From Lentisphaeria bacterium (lineage in GTDB: Bacteria; Verrucomicrobiota; Lentisphaeria; Victivallales; UBA1829), in NCBI GenBank assembly GCA_019408975.1, contig DXVA01000136.1, forward strand, positions 1 through 11,120: a stretch of DNA of 11,120 bases, given 5' to 3'. The notes below the pieces were generated by a model. The model was not told the origin of the DNA, did no database searches, and saw only the letters and a program-made list of their open reading frames with translations. Numbering within the stretch: the first letter of the stretch is position 1; every line of letters begins with the position of its first letter. Shown in pieces: positions 1 through 7,788 of the stretch. The position numbers and the translations under genes are program-made.

Positions 1-29
1 GTGGGCTCGGAGATGTGTATAAGAGACAG
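1..29 (+). other. Sequencing adapter remnant (Nextera / Tn5 mosaic end)
   Basis: Bases 11-29 are AGATGTGTATAAGAGACAG, the 19-bp hyperactive Tn5 mosaic end used in Nextera libraries, and bases 1-10 (GTGGGCTCGG) are the part of the read-2 adapter that precedes it. The match is exact and on the same strand as the adapter. This is library sequence left at the end of an assembled contig, not an insertion sequence in the organism. Native sequence begins at about base 30, so nothing upstream of the first gene can be interpreted. Confidence 0.97.
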
Positions 30-44
30 AGGTAATCTTCCGGA

Positions 45-52
45 AAGGAAAG
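45..52 (+). promoter_or_regulatory. Ribosome binding site of the giant gene
   Basis: AAGGAAAG lies 7 bases before the ATG at 60 and supports that start over the nearby in-frame ATGs at 75, 78 and 84, which have no purine-rich site at a proper distance. No promoter can be assigned because only about 30 native bases precede the gene. Confidence 0.6.
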
Positions 53-59
53 TGGGAAT

Positions 60-3000
60 ATGCGGAATAATGCAATGATGTCCATGGATGCGGCGGCGGA
101 GTCTCCACTTCCGGAGATTGAACCGGCGCGGGTGGTTGCGGACGGGTTGCCGGAGATTGATCCGGCGCGGGTGGTTGTGGATAAACCGGCCGCGGATCCC
201 CGAAGGAAACGGCTTGTCAGGAAAATGTTTCAGGAGGGAGACCCCTTTGCGATCTTCGAACCGGCGGAACGGAAACGCCTGTCCGAGCTGAATCTGGATG
301 TGCGCGATCAGAAGCAAATCATGCTGGCCGCCTTTTTTGCGGACGGAGACGGGAAACGTTTTGACTGGGCCTATTCCAATCTGCGGGGGTTGACTGATCA
401 GGTGTTCGGGCGGGATTTCGATACTGACCGCGCCTTTGCGGAAGTCTGCAAGATTTACGAGAAACCGGCGGACCCGGGCTTTTCAATGAAAACTGACGGT
501 TCCAAGGCCGGAGAACTCGGACATGCCCTGAAGTCCGGCTTTGGACGGGTTGGCGCCGATGCTCTGAAGACAGTCAAGATGCTTGCGGAAAAACCAAGCG
601 GTCTTGCCCTGATTGCGGATCTGCTGATTCCAAACAATGCCTGGCAGCGGATGCGTGAACGTGCGGTTGCCATGACTCCGCTGAACGACTGGATCGACAC
701 CTATGACAAATATGCGGAGTATGAAAGCGCCGCCGCGAATATGAAGGGGGACTGGTTCAGCAATTCGGATTCCGTGGGCGACTGGGTGTTCCAGGCGCTG
801 AAAGGGATTGTCGCGGAAGCGCCGGCGATGGCGGTGCAATTCGGCGCATGGGCGGTGAATCCCGGCGCGGGAATCGCTGTTACGGCGGGAAGTTCCGCTG
901 CCGGAAAGTATTACGATTTGCAGTCGGAGGAGATTGATCCGCGCCTGAAACTGCTGAATGCGCTTCTGACCGGGACGGTAAACGGCGCATTGGAACGGGT
1001 GACTGTCGGAATCATCCGCGGCAAGGGCGCCGAGAAAGTCGTCAAGGAAGGACTGAAAAAGGGGTATAAGAAAGCTTTGCTGTATTTTGGAAAGAACACG
1101 CTCAAGGAAGGAGCGCAGGAATTTTCCGAGCAACTGGCGGAAAATACAGTGGACATGTTTACGGGGGTGGGCGGCGGAACTCTGGGAGAACGTGCGCGTC
1201 ATCTGCTCCGGGGAACAGGAGAGAGTGCAGTCATCGGGATGTTTTATGGCGGAGGGGGGTCCGTTCCCGGATATGTGAACGCTCTGGATGTGGAGCGGCG
1301 CAATGAACTGATCCGCAGCACCGCGGAACAGGAAATAGAGCGGATCAAAGGGATCGCAAATGCGTCCAATGAACAAATACAGAAGATGAAGGAGCTGCAA
1401 ACCCTGCTGGAGTCTGACGATCTGAACAAGGTGGCGGACATCATCGTGACCCAGCGCATTATGGAAGCCGCAGAACGGCGCAGGAAGCGGGAGCAGGAGA
1501 TCGAAGACGCGGAGACGCCGGATCTGGGATATGAAATCGCGGATGATCTGGACAAGGAAACGGTCATCAGGGCGAAAGAAGCCGACGAACGGCTGGCAAT
1601 CCGGAATACTTTGCGGCACAACCCGCAGGATACCGAGGACGCAGTTGCGGAAGCGTCCGCCTTCTACCGGGACACGGTGTTCCATATCGTTCACGGGCGC
1701 GGAGATTATCCCGCGGACGTGCAGGCGGAAATGGAGCGGATCGGGAAAAATCCGGAGCAGATACGGGCATTCACATACGGCGGAGAGGTTTATGTCAATG
1801 CCGACCGTGTGCGCCCCTCGGAAGTTCCGGCTCTGCTCCTGCATGAAGTCGCGGGGCACAAGGGACTCCGGGCGGTGTTCGGGAAAGACTTCGACGCGCT
1901 GCTGGATTCCGTCGTGAAAGAGCACCTGAACGAACAGGATTTTCTGGAAATCGCGGAACGGTATCATTGTGATCTGGAAACCGTGGACGGGGCGCGTTAT
2001 GCGGCGGAGGAGTATCTGGCGCATTATGCGGAACTGCATGGCGGCGACATCAAGCCGAAATGGTGGAGGGAGACGCTTCAGCGGATTCGCGTATATCTCT
2101 CGAAACATCATCTTTACCGGAACGTCCGCTTTACCGATGCGGAAATCGAAGTGGCGCTTGCCCGATCCATCAGACATACCAGATTGCGAGATAGCGAGAT
2201 TGCGAGATCGCGAGATGTAAGGTTTGCGGCGGCTCTGCGGCGGGAGGGAGCGCCGAACACAGCAGAAGAACGGGGACAGCTGCGGGACGGGAATGTGCCA
2301 TATGCCGCCGGTTTTATGGAATGGGCGGGATTGTCCGGAAAGCGACTGTATGCGGATTATGAGTTCTTGCGTGGAAAGCATCCGGAATATTTCGAGGATG
2401 CAGAACATGCCAGAGCAGCAGTGGAATTCGTGCTTGACGCTCCGGAAGCTGCTTTACCAGTTGGAAAAAATCTCGCCTTTGTGCGGAGAGATGAACCAAC
2501 AGGCAGAATCTACCGGGTGGAAGTGGAGAAAGAAAACCGAGGGAAATATAATCATGTCCGTTCGGTTCATGAACTGAATGATACGCAATATGAGAAATCG
2601 AAAGTCGGAGCGACGTCCGCTAACGCCGCGTCCCCGGCAATACTACCGTCCCAAAACTATGTGCGGCAGACTGAAAACAGTCTGACAGGTCAGCAAGGCA
2701 GGACCTTTTCCGACTTTCTGAGATACGATAATGCTGTTTCAAGGAATGTCAAGGACGGAAAGGACAAAAAGGAAGAAAGAATATCGAACAGGGAACAAGG
2801 AAGTAAGAAGGAAGAAGACGGGAAAAGCGATGTGAGGTTTTCCGTGGCTCCTGTGTGGACCGGGTCGGCGGCGGATTATGAACAGCCGAGTCTGCAATAC
2901 ATCGGGTCAGGCGAAGGGGCGCAGGTCTACGGCTGGGGGCTGTACGGTTCGGAATCCGAACAGGTCGCGCGGTGGTATGCCAAAGCCGATGTGGAACGAA

Positions 3001-6000
3001 AGAACAGTGCAAAGATCCTGCTGGACGGCAAAGAATACGATCTTTACGAGATCGCGGGAGCGGAAGGGGACATCGCTGCCGATGTGCTTGAAGACGTTTT
3101 AGGACGCAAGGGGAGCACTGCCGGAACCATGACATTTTACCGGAGCTGGATCAACAAGTCCACGGGCGAAGATGAGGAGTTTTACCGGCGCCGTCTGGAA
3201 TGGCTGGAAAAGAACAAAGACCGGATTCAGTATGTTCCGGAAAAAGAGCAGGGCGGGCGCAGGCATCTCTACCGGCAGACGTTCTTCGTCGGCAGGGAGG
3301 AGAATCTGCTGGACTGGGACAAACCTGTCTCGGAGGAACAGCAGGAGAAAATCACGGAACTGCTGAAAGAGGAAGGATTGTTCCTTGACGGCGATCCGGA
3401 CAAGGCAAACGCCGATTTCCGGGAATTGAAACGGAGACAGGACGCGGGGGAAGATATTTCCGAAGAAAAACTTGAAGCCGCATACGACAAGGCGTCGAGG
3501 CTTTACGCGCAGCGGAAAGTGACCGGGAGAGACAGGTCCGGGCTTCCGTCCGGTTCCACGGTTTATGAGAATCTGGAGGAGATTCTGGGCGAACCGCAGG
3601 CGGTCAGCGAATTTCTCCACCGCGCGGGAATCGACGGCGTGACATATATCGGACACAGTTCCGGCATCAGGAATTATGTTGCGTTTTCGGATCAGGATAT
3701 CCGCGTGGACGAGCATATCCGGTTTTCCATCGAGGAGTATTCGGCGGAAGAACAGGAGGACATTATCGCCTCCATGCGGCCGTTTGTCGGGAAGTATGCG
3801 GACAAGGAGGATTCCGAGTATGTTGATTTTCTGGCAAAGCGGGGAATCACGGCATCGGAACAGGATGCGCGGTATTTCGCTTCGCGTGCGGCAAAACTCA
3901 ATCAGTCCGACGCGCGGAGACGGGCAAAGGAACTGGAAAACAAATTTCATTACGAGAACAATTTCTGGATCATGCATCTGACGGATTTCACAGGGACGTC
4001 CGATTTCAAGATTCGTCCGTCGCTGCGTTTCAAGGGAGAGGATTTCTCCGGGACGTTCATTTCGGACGCATGGCGCAACAAGGGAAAGAAGTTTACGCCG
4101 AAGAGTGCGCGCGATGCGGAACGGCACATCCGCAAGCTGGAAACCGCCGACGGTTACGCCAGCGACGAACTGGCGAGATACATTGCCAGAAAGACCGGCG
4201 GCGAAGAACTGGAAATCGAACAGCAGATGATCGATTATTTCCGCAATCTCACGAAGCCAGAACTGCATCAGCAATACAAGGCATTCAAAGACAGCGAGAC
4301 GTTCGGAGACCGTGTGGCGGATCGGAAGATGCGCGAAGCATGGGAGGCGCAGGAAGAAAACCGGATCAGCATGGAACTGGAAGATATCCTGACCAACGGG
4401 CGGCAGATTACGGAAGAGTATCTTGCCAAAGAGCCGGAAGTGGTCAAACGCCTTGCACAGCAGCTCCTTGGGAACGGGGAACGCAAGTATTACAAAGTTT
4501 ACAAGAACGATCTTGAAGCGATCAACGCGGCTTTGCGGCAGGAAGAGGGGGACGCCTCCGGTTTTGCACAAGGATGGAGAGCCGCCAAAAAAGAACTTGC
4601 GGCGAAATACTTGGAGCGGATCAAGACGGAACGGGAAAAGGCGTGGCAGCATTACAAAGCACAATTTGCGGAACTGCGTAAGAAAATCCTTGATGACCGG
4701 ACAGATACGCAGAAACTCCAGACGGAGGCGGCACAGTTCGCAAGGAGAAATATTCCGGAGGATTACCGTGGGAAAATCATCGACCGGATCGCAAAACTCG
4801 CCTCTTACAGCAGTCTGCCTACAAAGGCATATCCGGAAGGGAAACGGAAAGCGATGTTCGACCAGCTGCTGGAGGATATGCTTCTGGTCGGGAGCGAGGC
4901 AAGGAAAAAGATCGAACTGGAACGGCTGCATGACCGTCTGGACGAACTGGCGCCGCGCCGGAGTAACGGGAAAACTGTCGGGACCCGAAGCGAGGAATCA
5001 CAAAAAGAATTGAATCTGATCCGCGATATTGTGGATGCGTCCGACAATGCAAATGCGGCGCGTCTTGCCGAGCTGGCGCAGAAGATGGATGAGGCGGACC
5101 GGATCGGACAGGAATTGAGTGACGGGGAACTGCTGGAATATGCGTATCTTCAGAATTTCAGCAATCTGGAAGAAAAAAGCCCGGAGCATCTGAAAAGCTG
5201 TATCCGCGCAATTGATTCCATTGCACGCAAAGGGAGGAGCGATTTCCGCACACAGATTGCGGAAGTGATGCATCAAGTGGCGCGGGAGCGTGATCTGTTC
5301 ATACAGGCTGTCAGCGGCGGCAAAGGCGTGATGTCTCCGCAGAAAGCCGATTTGCAGCAGGCAAGACGCAGGAAGTATGCCGTGCTGATGTCCGCCGGAG
5401 AATTCGCGCGGCAGAACATGAATCTGGAATTTCTGTTGTCCCATATCACCATGAACGAAGGTGTTGAGTTTGAGAAATCGCATTTCCATGAATATATCAG
5501 GCGGGTTCACAGGTGCAGGCAGGAGTATAAAAAGCGCCTTACAGCACGCAATCAGGATTTTGAACGAGAGTTCGACCGGATATTCGGAACGGACGGCGTA
5601 ATCTCCCGCGGCAGTGAGTTGAAACGCCTGCGGGAAAAGTCGGAACATACGGGCATCATGCGCCATCAGCGGGAAAATCCGCGCGATGGAGTCAAGTTCG
5701 AGTGGGTGCCTTACAGCGAAGCAAAGCAGCTGCTGCGGGAATATGATTACGGTGAGGGACGCGGAAGCCTGCTTGCACATGAAGCGGAGGCAATCCGCCA
5801 GCAGATCAGCGATTATGTGCAGAAAGCGGAAAAGAAGACTTATCCGGAGATTGGCGACGCCGCCACGGATGAAGTTATCAAATTCATCCGCAAAGATGCG
5901 CGCGAGGGTATGATCTGCATTCCGCGCGTTGTGGAACCGGGACGTCTGGTTGAACAGCCGTTCAGCCAGATGGAAGCGCTTGACATGTGGCTGATGAGCC

Positions 6001-7583
6001 GTCAGGCGGATGTTGCAATGAAAATGCGGTTCAACGGCTGGACGGATGAGAGCATGAAGCAGCTGGAGGCGTTCCTTGAACCGAAGGTAAAGGAGTTCGG
6101 ACTTTTCCTGCAAAAGGAGATTGCAGGAAACTTCGAGGCGCTGAACAGTGTTTACAGGAAAATGTATTATGCGGAAATGAACCACAACCCGGATTACTGG
6201 ATGACCAGTTACAGCAATCTGAAACGCTCCGAAGAAAATACGGCGGCGGATATGGGAAATGCGTTCAAGGTGTACGGCGTCGCGCCCGGAATGCTGAAAA
6301 ACCGTCAGTTTCATCTGCTCGAACCGAAGGCGGGGGATGCGATTGCCAAATGGAGCAATAATGCGATCCAGAGCGAACACTTCATCACACATGCCGAGGA
6401 AGTCCGGAAGTGGAGGCGGCTTCTGAACAATAAATCCGTGCAGGATGCAGTCACGCAGTATGTCGGGGATGATGCATACAGAGCTCTGGTGGAAAAGGTA
6501 CAGATCTTTGCGGACGGCGGACGGCGCGACATTGAAAAATGCAGTTTTGCCGGATTGTTCAGCAATTGGGCGCGGACCAATGTGCTGTTGAACATCGGCA
6601 GCGGCTTGAAGCAGATGGCGGGCGGTCTTGCCTATATGAACGATATTCCCGCCGGCGCATTTGTGAAGTATCAGGCGGCATTTTACCGGCATCCGGTTGA
6701 AAATGCAAGGATGCTGATGAATACGCCGTATTTCAAGATGCGTTTTGCAAGTTCCGGCGACCGCGATCTTGCCATGCTGATGAACTGGGCTGCCAGTTTA
6801 AGCGGCAAATCCGCCGCCTACGCAAAACAGCTGACGGAATACGGCAGTCTTCCCATGCGCCTGGGCGATGGCGTGGCGGTGCTTTCCGGAGGCTGGGCGG
6901 TCTACAAATATCATTACGACAATCTGATCAAGAGCGGAGAAACGCACAAAGCCGCGCATGAGGAGGCGCTGCTTCGTTGGGAAATGAGCACAGAACGCAC
7001 TCAGCAGTCCAGTGAACCGCATAATATGAACAGGTTCCAGTTGGGCGGTCCGGTGACGCGCGCGCTGACAACGTATTTATCCAACCCGATTTTGACGATG
7101 CAGCGGGAGTTTGATACGATTACTGCATTAGCCAAAGGGCGCGGAGGGCGCAAGAAGCAGGCAGAAAGCCTGACAAAACAGATTTTCGTGAATCATGTCA
7201 TAATCCCGTTTCTGATGGAGTTGATCGGCAATTTCCTGCGTCACCGGGAGAATTGGGAAGAATATGAATGGGCAAGAACTGCTTCCGCAATGCTTGCCGG
7301 TCCATTTTGCGGCGTGTTTGTTCTGGGGGATGTGCTGGAAACGGTTTTCAATACCTTGTTTTCCCACGGCGGAATGATGTTTTCCGGTGGCCCGGGGCGT
7401 GATTTCGAGCTCGCCGTCAGAAGAACAAAAAAGCTTTTCAATGAAGAAGTCAGCGGCGACGATGTGTATAAAGCAATAGAATCATGGGGCAAAGCGGCAT
7501 CTGTCCTGCCTTATGTCGGTATCGTGTCGGCTGTCATGAGGGAGTTGAGAAAAGCGAAAGATTTTCTCGTGCAGGAGAAGTAG
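60..7583 (+). CDS. Giant phage polyvalent protein (peptidase, nuclease-like, ADP-ribosyltransferase-like, hydrophobic C-terminus)
   Basis: A 2507-residue protein of the phage polyvalent class: large products thought to be packaged in the virion and injected with DNA, carrying effector domains against host defences. Visible in order: a 13-residue tandem duplication (17-42); hydrophobic stretches at about 241-280, 299-320 and 385-405 with E-G-A-Q-E-F at 350-355; a zincin domain with HEVAGH at 595-600; a PBECR-like segment at about 745-850; a Lys/Glu-rich linker at about 895-924; an ADP-ribosyltransferase-like domain at about 924-1223; long charged helical, probably coiled-coil regions at about 1230-2090; and a conserved hydrophobic C-terminal domain from about 2090. 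It is followed by a tail fibre gene, as T7 gp16 is by gp17, so a role as internal or ejection protein is inferred. Domain names rest on motif recognition; exact family assignment needs profile searches. The start at 60 is supported by its ribosome binding site. Confidence 0.93.
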   Translation: MRNNAMMSMDAAAESPLPEIEPARVVADGLPEIDPARVVVDKPAADPRRKRLVRKMFQEGDPFAIFEPAERKRLSELNLDVRDQKQIMLAAFFADGDGKRFDWAYSNLRGLTDQVFGRDFDTDRAFAEVCKIYEKPADPGFSMKTDGSKAGELGHALKSGFGRVGADALKTVKMLAEKPSGLALIADLLIPNNAWQRMRERAVAMTPLNDWIDTYDKYAEYESAAANMKGDWFSNSDSVGDWVFQALKGIVAEAPAMAVQFGAWAVNPGAGIAVTAGSSAAGKYYDLQSEEIDPRLKLLNALLTGTVNGALERVTVGIIRGKGAEKVVKEGLKKGYKKALLYFGKNTLKEGAQEFSEQLAENTVDMFTGVGGGTLGERARHLLRGTGESAVIGMFYGGGGSVPGYVNALDVERRNELIRSTAEQEIERIKGIANASNEQIQKMKELQTLLESDDLNKVADIIVTQRIMEAAERRRKREQEIEDAETPDLGYEIADDLDKETVIRAKEADERLAIRNTLRHNPQDTEDAVAEASAFYRDTVFHIVHGRGDYPADVQAEMERIGKNPEQIRAFTYGGEVYVNADRVRPSEVPALLLHEVAGHKGLRAVFGKDFDALLDSVVKEHLNEQDFLEIAERYHCDLETVDGARYAAEEYLAHYAELHGGDIKPKWWRETLQRIRVYLSKHHLYRNVRFTDAEIEVALARSIRHTRLRDSEIARSRDVRFAAALRREGAPNTAEERGQLRDGNVPYAAGFMEWAGLSGKRLYADYEFLRGKHPEYFEDAEHARAAVEFVLDAPEAALPVGKNLAFVRRDEPTGRIYRVEVEKENRGKYNHVRSVHELNDTQYEKSKVGATSANAASPAILPSQNYVRQTENSLTGQQGRTFSDFLRYDNAVSRNVKDGKDKKEERISNREQGSKKEEDGKSDVRFSVAPVWTGSAADYEQPSLQYIGSGEGAQVYGWGLYGSESEQVARWYAKADVERKNSAKILLDGKEYDLYEIAGAEGDIAADVLEDVLGRKGSTAGTMTFYRSWINKSTGEDEEFYRRRLEWLEKNKDRIQYVPEKEQGGRRHLYRQTFFVGREENLLDWDKPVSEEQQEKITELLKEEGLFLDGDPDKANADFRELKRRQDAGEDISEEKLEAAYDKASRLYAQRKVTGRDRSGLPSGSTVYENLEEILGEPQAVSEFLHRAGIDGVTYIGHSSGIRNYVAFSDQDIRVDEHIRFSIEEYSAEEQEDIIASMRPFVGKYADKEDSEYVDFLAKRGITASEQDARYFASRAAKLNQSDARRRAKELENKFHYENNFWIMHLTDFTGTSDFKIRPSLRFKGEDFSGTFISDAWRNKGKKFTPKSARDAERHIRKLETADGYASDELARYIARKTGGEELEIEQQMIDYFRNLTKPELHQQYKAFKDSETFGDRVADRKMREAWEAQEENRISMELEDILTNGRQITEEYLAKEPEVVKRLAQQLLGNGERKYYKVYKNDLEAINAALRQEEGDASGFAQGWRAAKKELAAKYLERIKTEREKAWQHYKAQFAELRKKILDDRTDTQKLQTEAAQFARRNIPEDYRGKIIDRIAKLASYSSLPTKAYPEGKRKAMFDQLLEDMLLVGSEARKKIELERLHDRLDELAPRRSNGKTVGTRSEESQKELNLIRDIVDASDNANAARLAELAQKMDEADRIGQELSDGELLEYAYLQNFSNLEEKSPEHLKSCIRAIDSIARKGRSDFRTQIAEVMHQVARERDLFIQAVSGGKGVMSPQKADLQQARRRKYAVLMSAGEFARQNMNLEFLLSHITMNEGVEFEKSHFHEYIRRVHRCRQEYKKRLTARNQDFEREFDRIFGTDGVISRGSELKRLREKSEHTGIMRHQRENPRDGVKFEWVPYSEAKQLLREYDYGEGRGSLLAHEAEAIRQQISDYVQKAEKKTYPEIGDAATDEVIKFIRKDAREGMICIPRVVEPGRLVEQPFSQMEALDMWLMSRQADVAMKMRFNGWTDESMKQLEAFLEPKVKEFGLFLQKEIAGNFEALNSVYRKMYYAEMNHNPDYWMTSYSNLKRSEENTAADMGNAFKVYGVAPGMLKNRQFHLLEPKAGDAIAKWSNNAIQSEHFITHAEEVRKWRRLLNNKSVQDAVTQYVGDDAYRALVEKVQIFADGGRRDIEKCSFAGLFSNWARTNVLLNIGSGLKQMAGGLAYMNDIPAGAFVKYQAAFYRHPVENARMLMNTPYFKMRFASSGDRDLAMLMNWAASLSGKSAAYAKQLTEYGSLPMRLGDGVAVLSGGWAVYKYHYDNLIKSGETHKAAHEEALLRWEMSTERTQQSSEPHNMNRFQLGGPVTRALTTYLSNPILTMQREFDTITALAKGRGGRKKQAESLTKQIFVNHVIIPFLMELIGNFLRHRENWEEYEWARTASAMLAGPFCGVFVLGDVLETVFNTLFSHGGMMFSGGPGRDFELAVRRTKKLFNEEVSGDDVYKAIESWGKAASVLPYVGIVSAVMRELRKAKDFLVQEK
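108..185 (+). repeat. 13-codon tandem duplication
   Basis: Two adjacent 39-bp units (108-146 and 147-185) encode LPEIEPARVVADG and LPEIDPARVVVDK. Most nucleotide positions are identical and the differences are scattered, so it looks like a fairly recent duplication in the disordered N-terminus of the giant protein, or a short linear motif present twice. Confidence 0.85.
1650..2160 (+). other. Domain: polyvalent-protein metallopeptidase (zincin)
   Basis: Residues about 531-700 of the giant protein. The segment opens with T-V-F-H-I-V followed by a D-Y-P motif, then Y-V-N-A-D-R-V and the zinc-binding HEVAGH at residues 595-600, followed by K-G-L-R. A second acidic motif, E-E-Y-L-A-H at 650-655, is a plausible source of the third zinc ligand, as in gluzincin-like folds. 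This matches the MPTase domain described in phage polyvalent proteins, where it is proposed either to process the polyprotein or to attack host proteins. Both zinc histidines and the catalytic glutamate are present, so an active enzyme is expected. Its C-terminal edge abuts the octamer repeat at 2181. Confidence 0.8.
2181..2220 (+). repeat. In-frame octamer array inside the giant gene
   Basis: Five consecutive 8-mers: AGATTGCG, AGATAGCG, AGATTGCG, AGATCGCG and a degenerate AGATGTAA. They encode an Arg/Asp-rich linker at about residues 708-721, exactly between the peptidase domain and the nuclease-like segment. The same octamer family occurs outside genes at 10484-10521. The unit has no stop codon in any frame of either strand, which allows it to sit in coding sequence. 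Confidence 0.85.
2290..2610 (+). other. Domain: PBECR-like (barnase/EndoU/colicin E5-D/RelE) nuclease-like segment
   Basis: Residues about 745-850. The signature is a K-H-P-E motif (773-776), a helical stretch ending in V-L-D-A-P-E, then beta-strand-like segments that read as L-A-F-V-R-R and Y-R-V-E-V-E, then K-Y-N-H-V-R-S-V-H-E-L at 829-839. This layout resembles PBECR-type RNase domains that recur between peptidase and ART domains in polyvalent proteins. The His residues at 832 and 837 could be catalytic, but I cannot confirm this. Assignment is by pattern and context only; it could be an unrelated alpha/beta segment. Confidence 0.5.
2742..2828 (+). repeat. Purine-rich leader-like sequence within the giant gene
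   Basis: This stretch encodes the Lys/Glu-rich linker just before the ART domain. It contains GAAGAAAGAA followed by AACAGGGAA (2787-2795) and further AAGGAAG blocks. The same elements, in the same order, form the untranslated leader of the tail fibre gene (7761-7796), and AACAGGGA recurs at 9841-9848 before the next gene. The A-A-G-G-A-C pattern at 2747-2765 is the complement of the GTCCTT-type sequence at 10932-10955. It reads as spacer DNA that has become coding. Confidence 0.6.
2829..3726 (+). other. Domain: ADP-ribosyltransferase-like (ART-PolyVal)
   Basis: Residues about 924-1223. The core is I-G-S-G-E-G-A-Q-V-Y-G-W-G-L-Y at 948-962, which matches the G-T-G-E-G-A-Q-x-Y-G-x-G-L-Y-F motif of phage ART domains, where the tyrosine stacks on NAD. 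The domain ends with G-I-D-G-V-T-Y (1190-1196) and N-Y-V-A-F (1205-1209), the usual closing strands. The V-W-x-G-S motif that normally carries the first catalytic histidine reads V-W-T-G-S at 932-936, so the family's usual H-Y-E triad is not intact at that position. A helical insertion of roughly 150 charged residues separates the two halves. The NAD-binding fold looks preserved; catalysis is uncertain. Confidence 0.75.
6330..7583 (+). other. Domain: conserved hydrophobic C-terminal domain of phage polyvalent proteins
   Basis: Residues about 2091-2507. It begins with a helical motif (W2098 followed by I-Q-S-E-H-F and an A-E-E-V-R-K-W segment), then N-I-G-S-G-L-K-Q (2178-2185), a G-D-R-D motif (2233-2236) and an R-T-Q-Q-S-S motif (2313-2318). 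This succession resembles a large polyvalent-protein-associated domain (LPD38-like) found at the C-terminus of many giant phage proteins. Three hydrophobic stretches follow, at about 2375-2393, 2408-2434 and 2480-2495, long enough to enter a membrane. By analogy with ejected internal proteins, this end may insert into the host envelope during DNA entry; that is inference. Confidence 0.6.
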
Positions 7584-7588
7584 AGGCC

Positions 7589-7653
7589 AGTGATTAGTGG
7601 TCAGTGGGCAGTAGCTGGTGATTAGTTAAGAGTTAAGCGTGATTAGTGGTCAG
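7589..7653 (+). repeat. AGT-type heptamer array downstream of the giant gene
   Basis: Nine phased 7-mers run without a break from 7589 to 7651, almost all starting AGT: AGTGATT, AGTGGTC, AGTGGGC, AGTAGCT, then GGTGATT, AGTTAAG twice, then CGTGATT and AGTGGTC. The array starts five bases after the stop codon of the giant gene. Its last 15 bases form the left arm of a long stem with 7688-7702. Confidence 0.85.
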
Positions 7654-7702
7654 AAAAGCGGGTTAAAGGGTGCAACCCTTTCCTCCACTGATCACTGATC
7701 AC
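7639..7702 (+). other. Long imperfect stem enclosing a mini-hairpin (stem A)
   Basis: GTGATTAGTGGTCAG (7639-7653) pairs along all 15 positions with CTGATCACTGATCAC (7688-7702). Thirteen pairs are Watson-Crick and two are G-U in a + strand transcript. Inside it sits a perfect 7-bp hairpin, AAAGGGT (7665-7671), loop GCA, ACCCTTT (7675-7681). There is no U-run after the hairpin, so it is not a textbook intrinsic terminator, but it could end or stabilise the upstream transcript. Confidence 0.6.
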
Positions 7703-7758
7703 TGACAACTGATCACTGAAAAGGGTGCAGCCCTTTCCTTCACTGATCACTGATCACT
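7694..7758 (+). repeat. 65-bp composite repeat, copy 1
   Basis: An array of ACTGATC-type heptamers, a hairpin AAAGGGT (7720-7726), loop GCA, GCCCTTT (7730-7736), and a second ACTGATC array. It matches 10559-10623 at 62 of 65 positions. The ACTGATC units are the reverse complement, in phase, of the AGT-type units upstream. Confidence 0.9.
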
Positions 7759-7788
7759 TGAAGAAAGAAATAACAGGGAAGAAGTAAC

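Noticed and set aside
1..29. End of a Tn5-like transposon
   Set aside because: The sequence is the engineered 19-bp mosaic end joined to the commercial adapter, not a natural IS50 end with a transposase gene.
2667..2684. Perfect inverted repeat CAGACTG-AAAA-CAGTCTG in the giant gene
   Set aside because: It is short, single-copy and inside a variable linker; a 7-bp palindrome can occur by chance and has no supporting context.
483..6692. Three long open frames on the minus strand (483-2408, 3099-4931, 4998-6692)
   Set aside because: They lie wholly inside the giant gene, their translations are Arg/Pro/Phe-rich with no recognisable motif, and they have no convincing ribosome sites. The + strand product has clear domains, so these are shadows of its codon use.
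7665..7740. Ordinary rho-independent terminators
   Set aside because: The hairpins are followed by TCC and repeats rather than a T-run, so the standard criterion is not met; they are listed as stem-loops instead.
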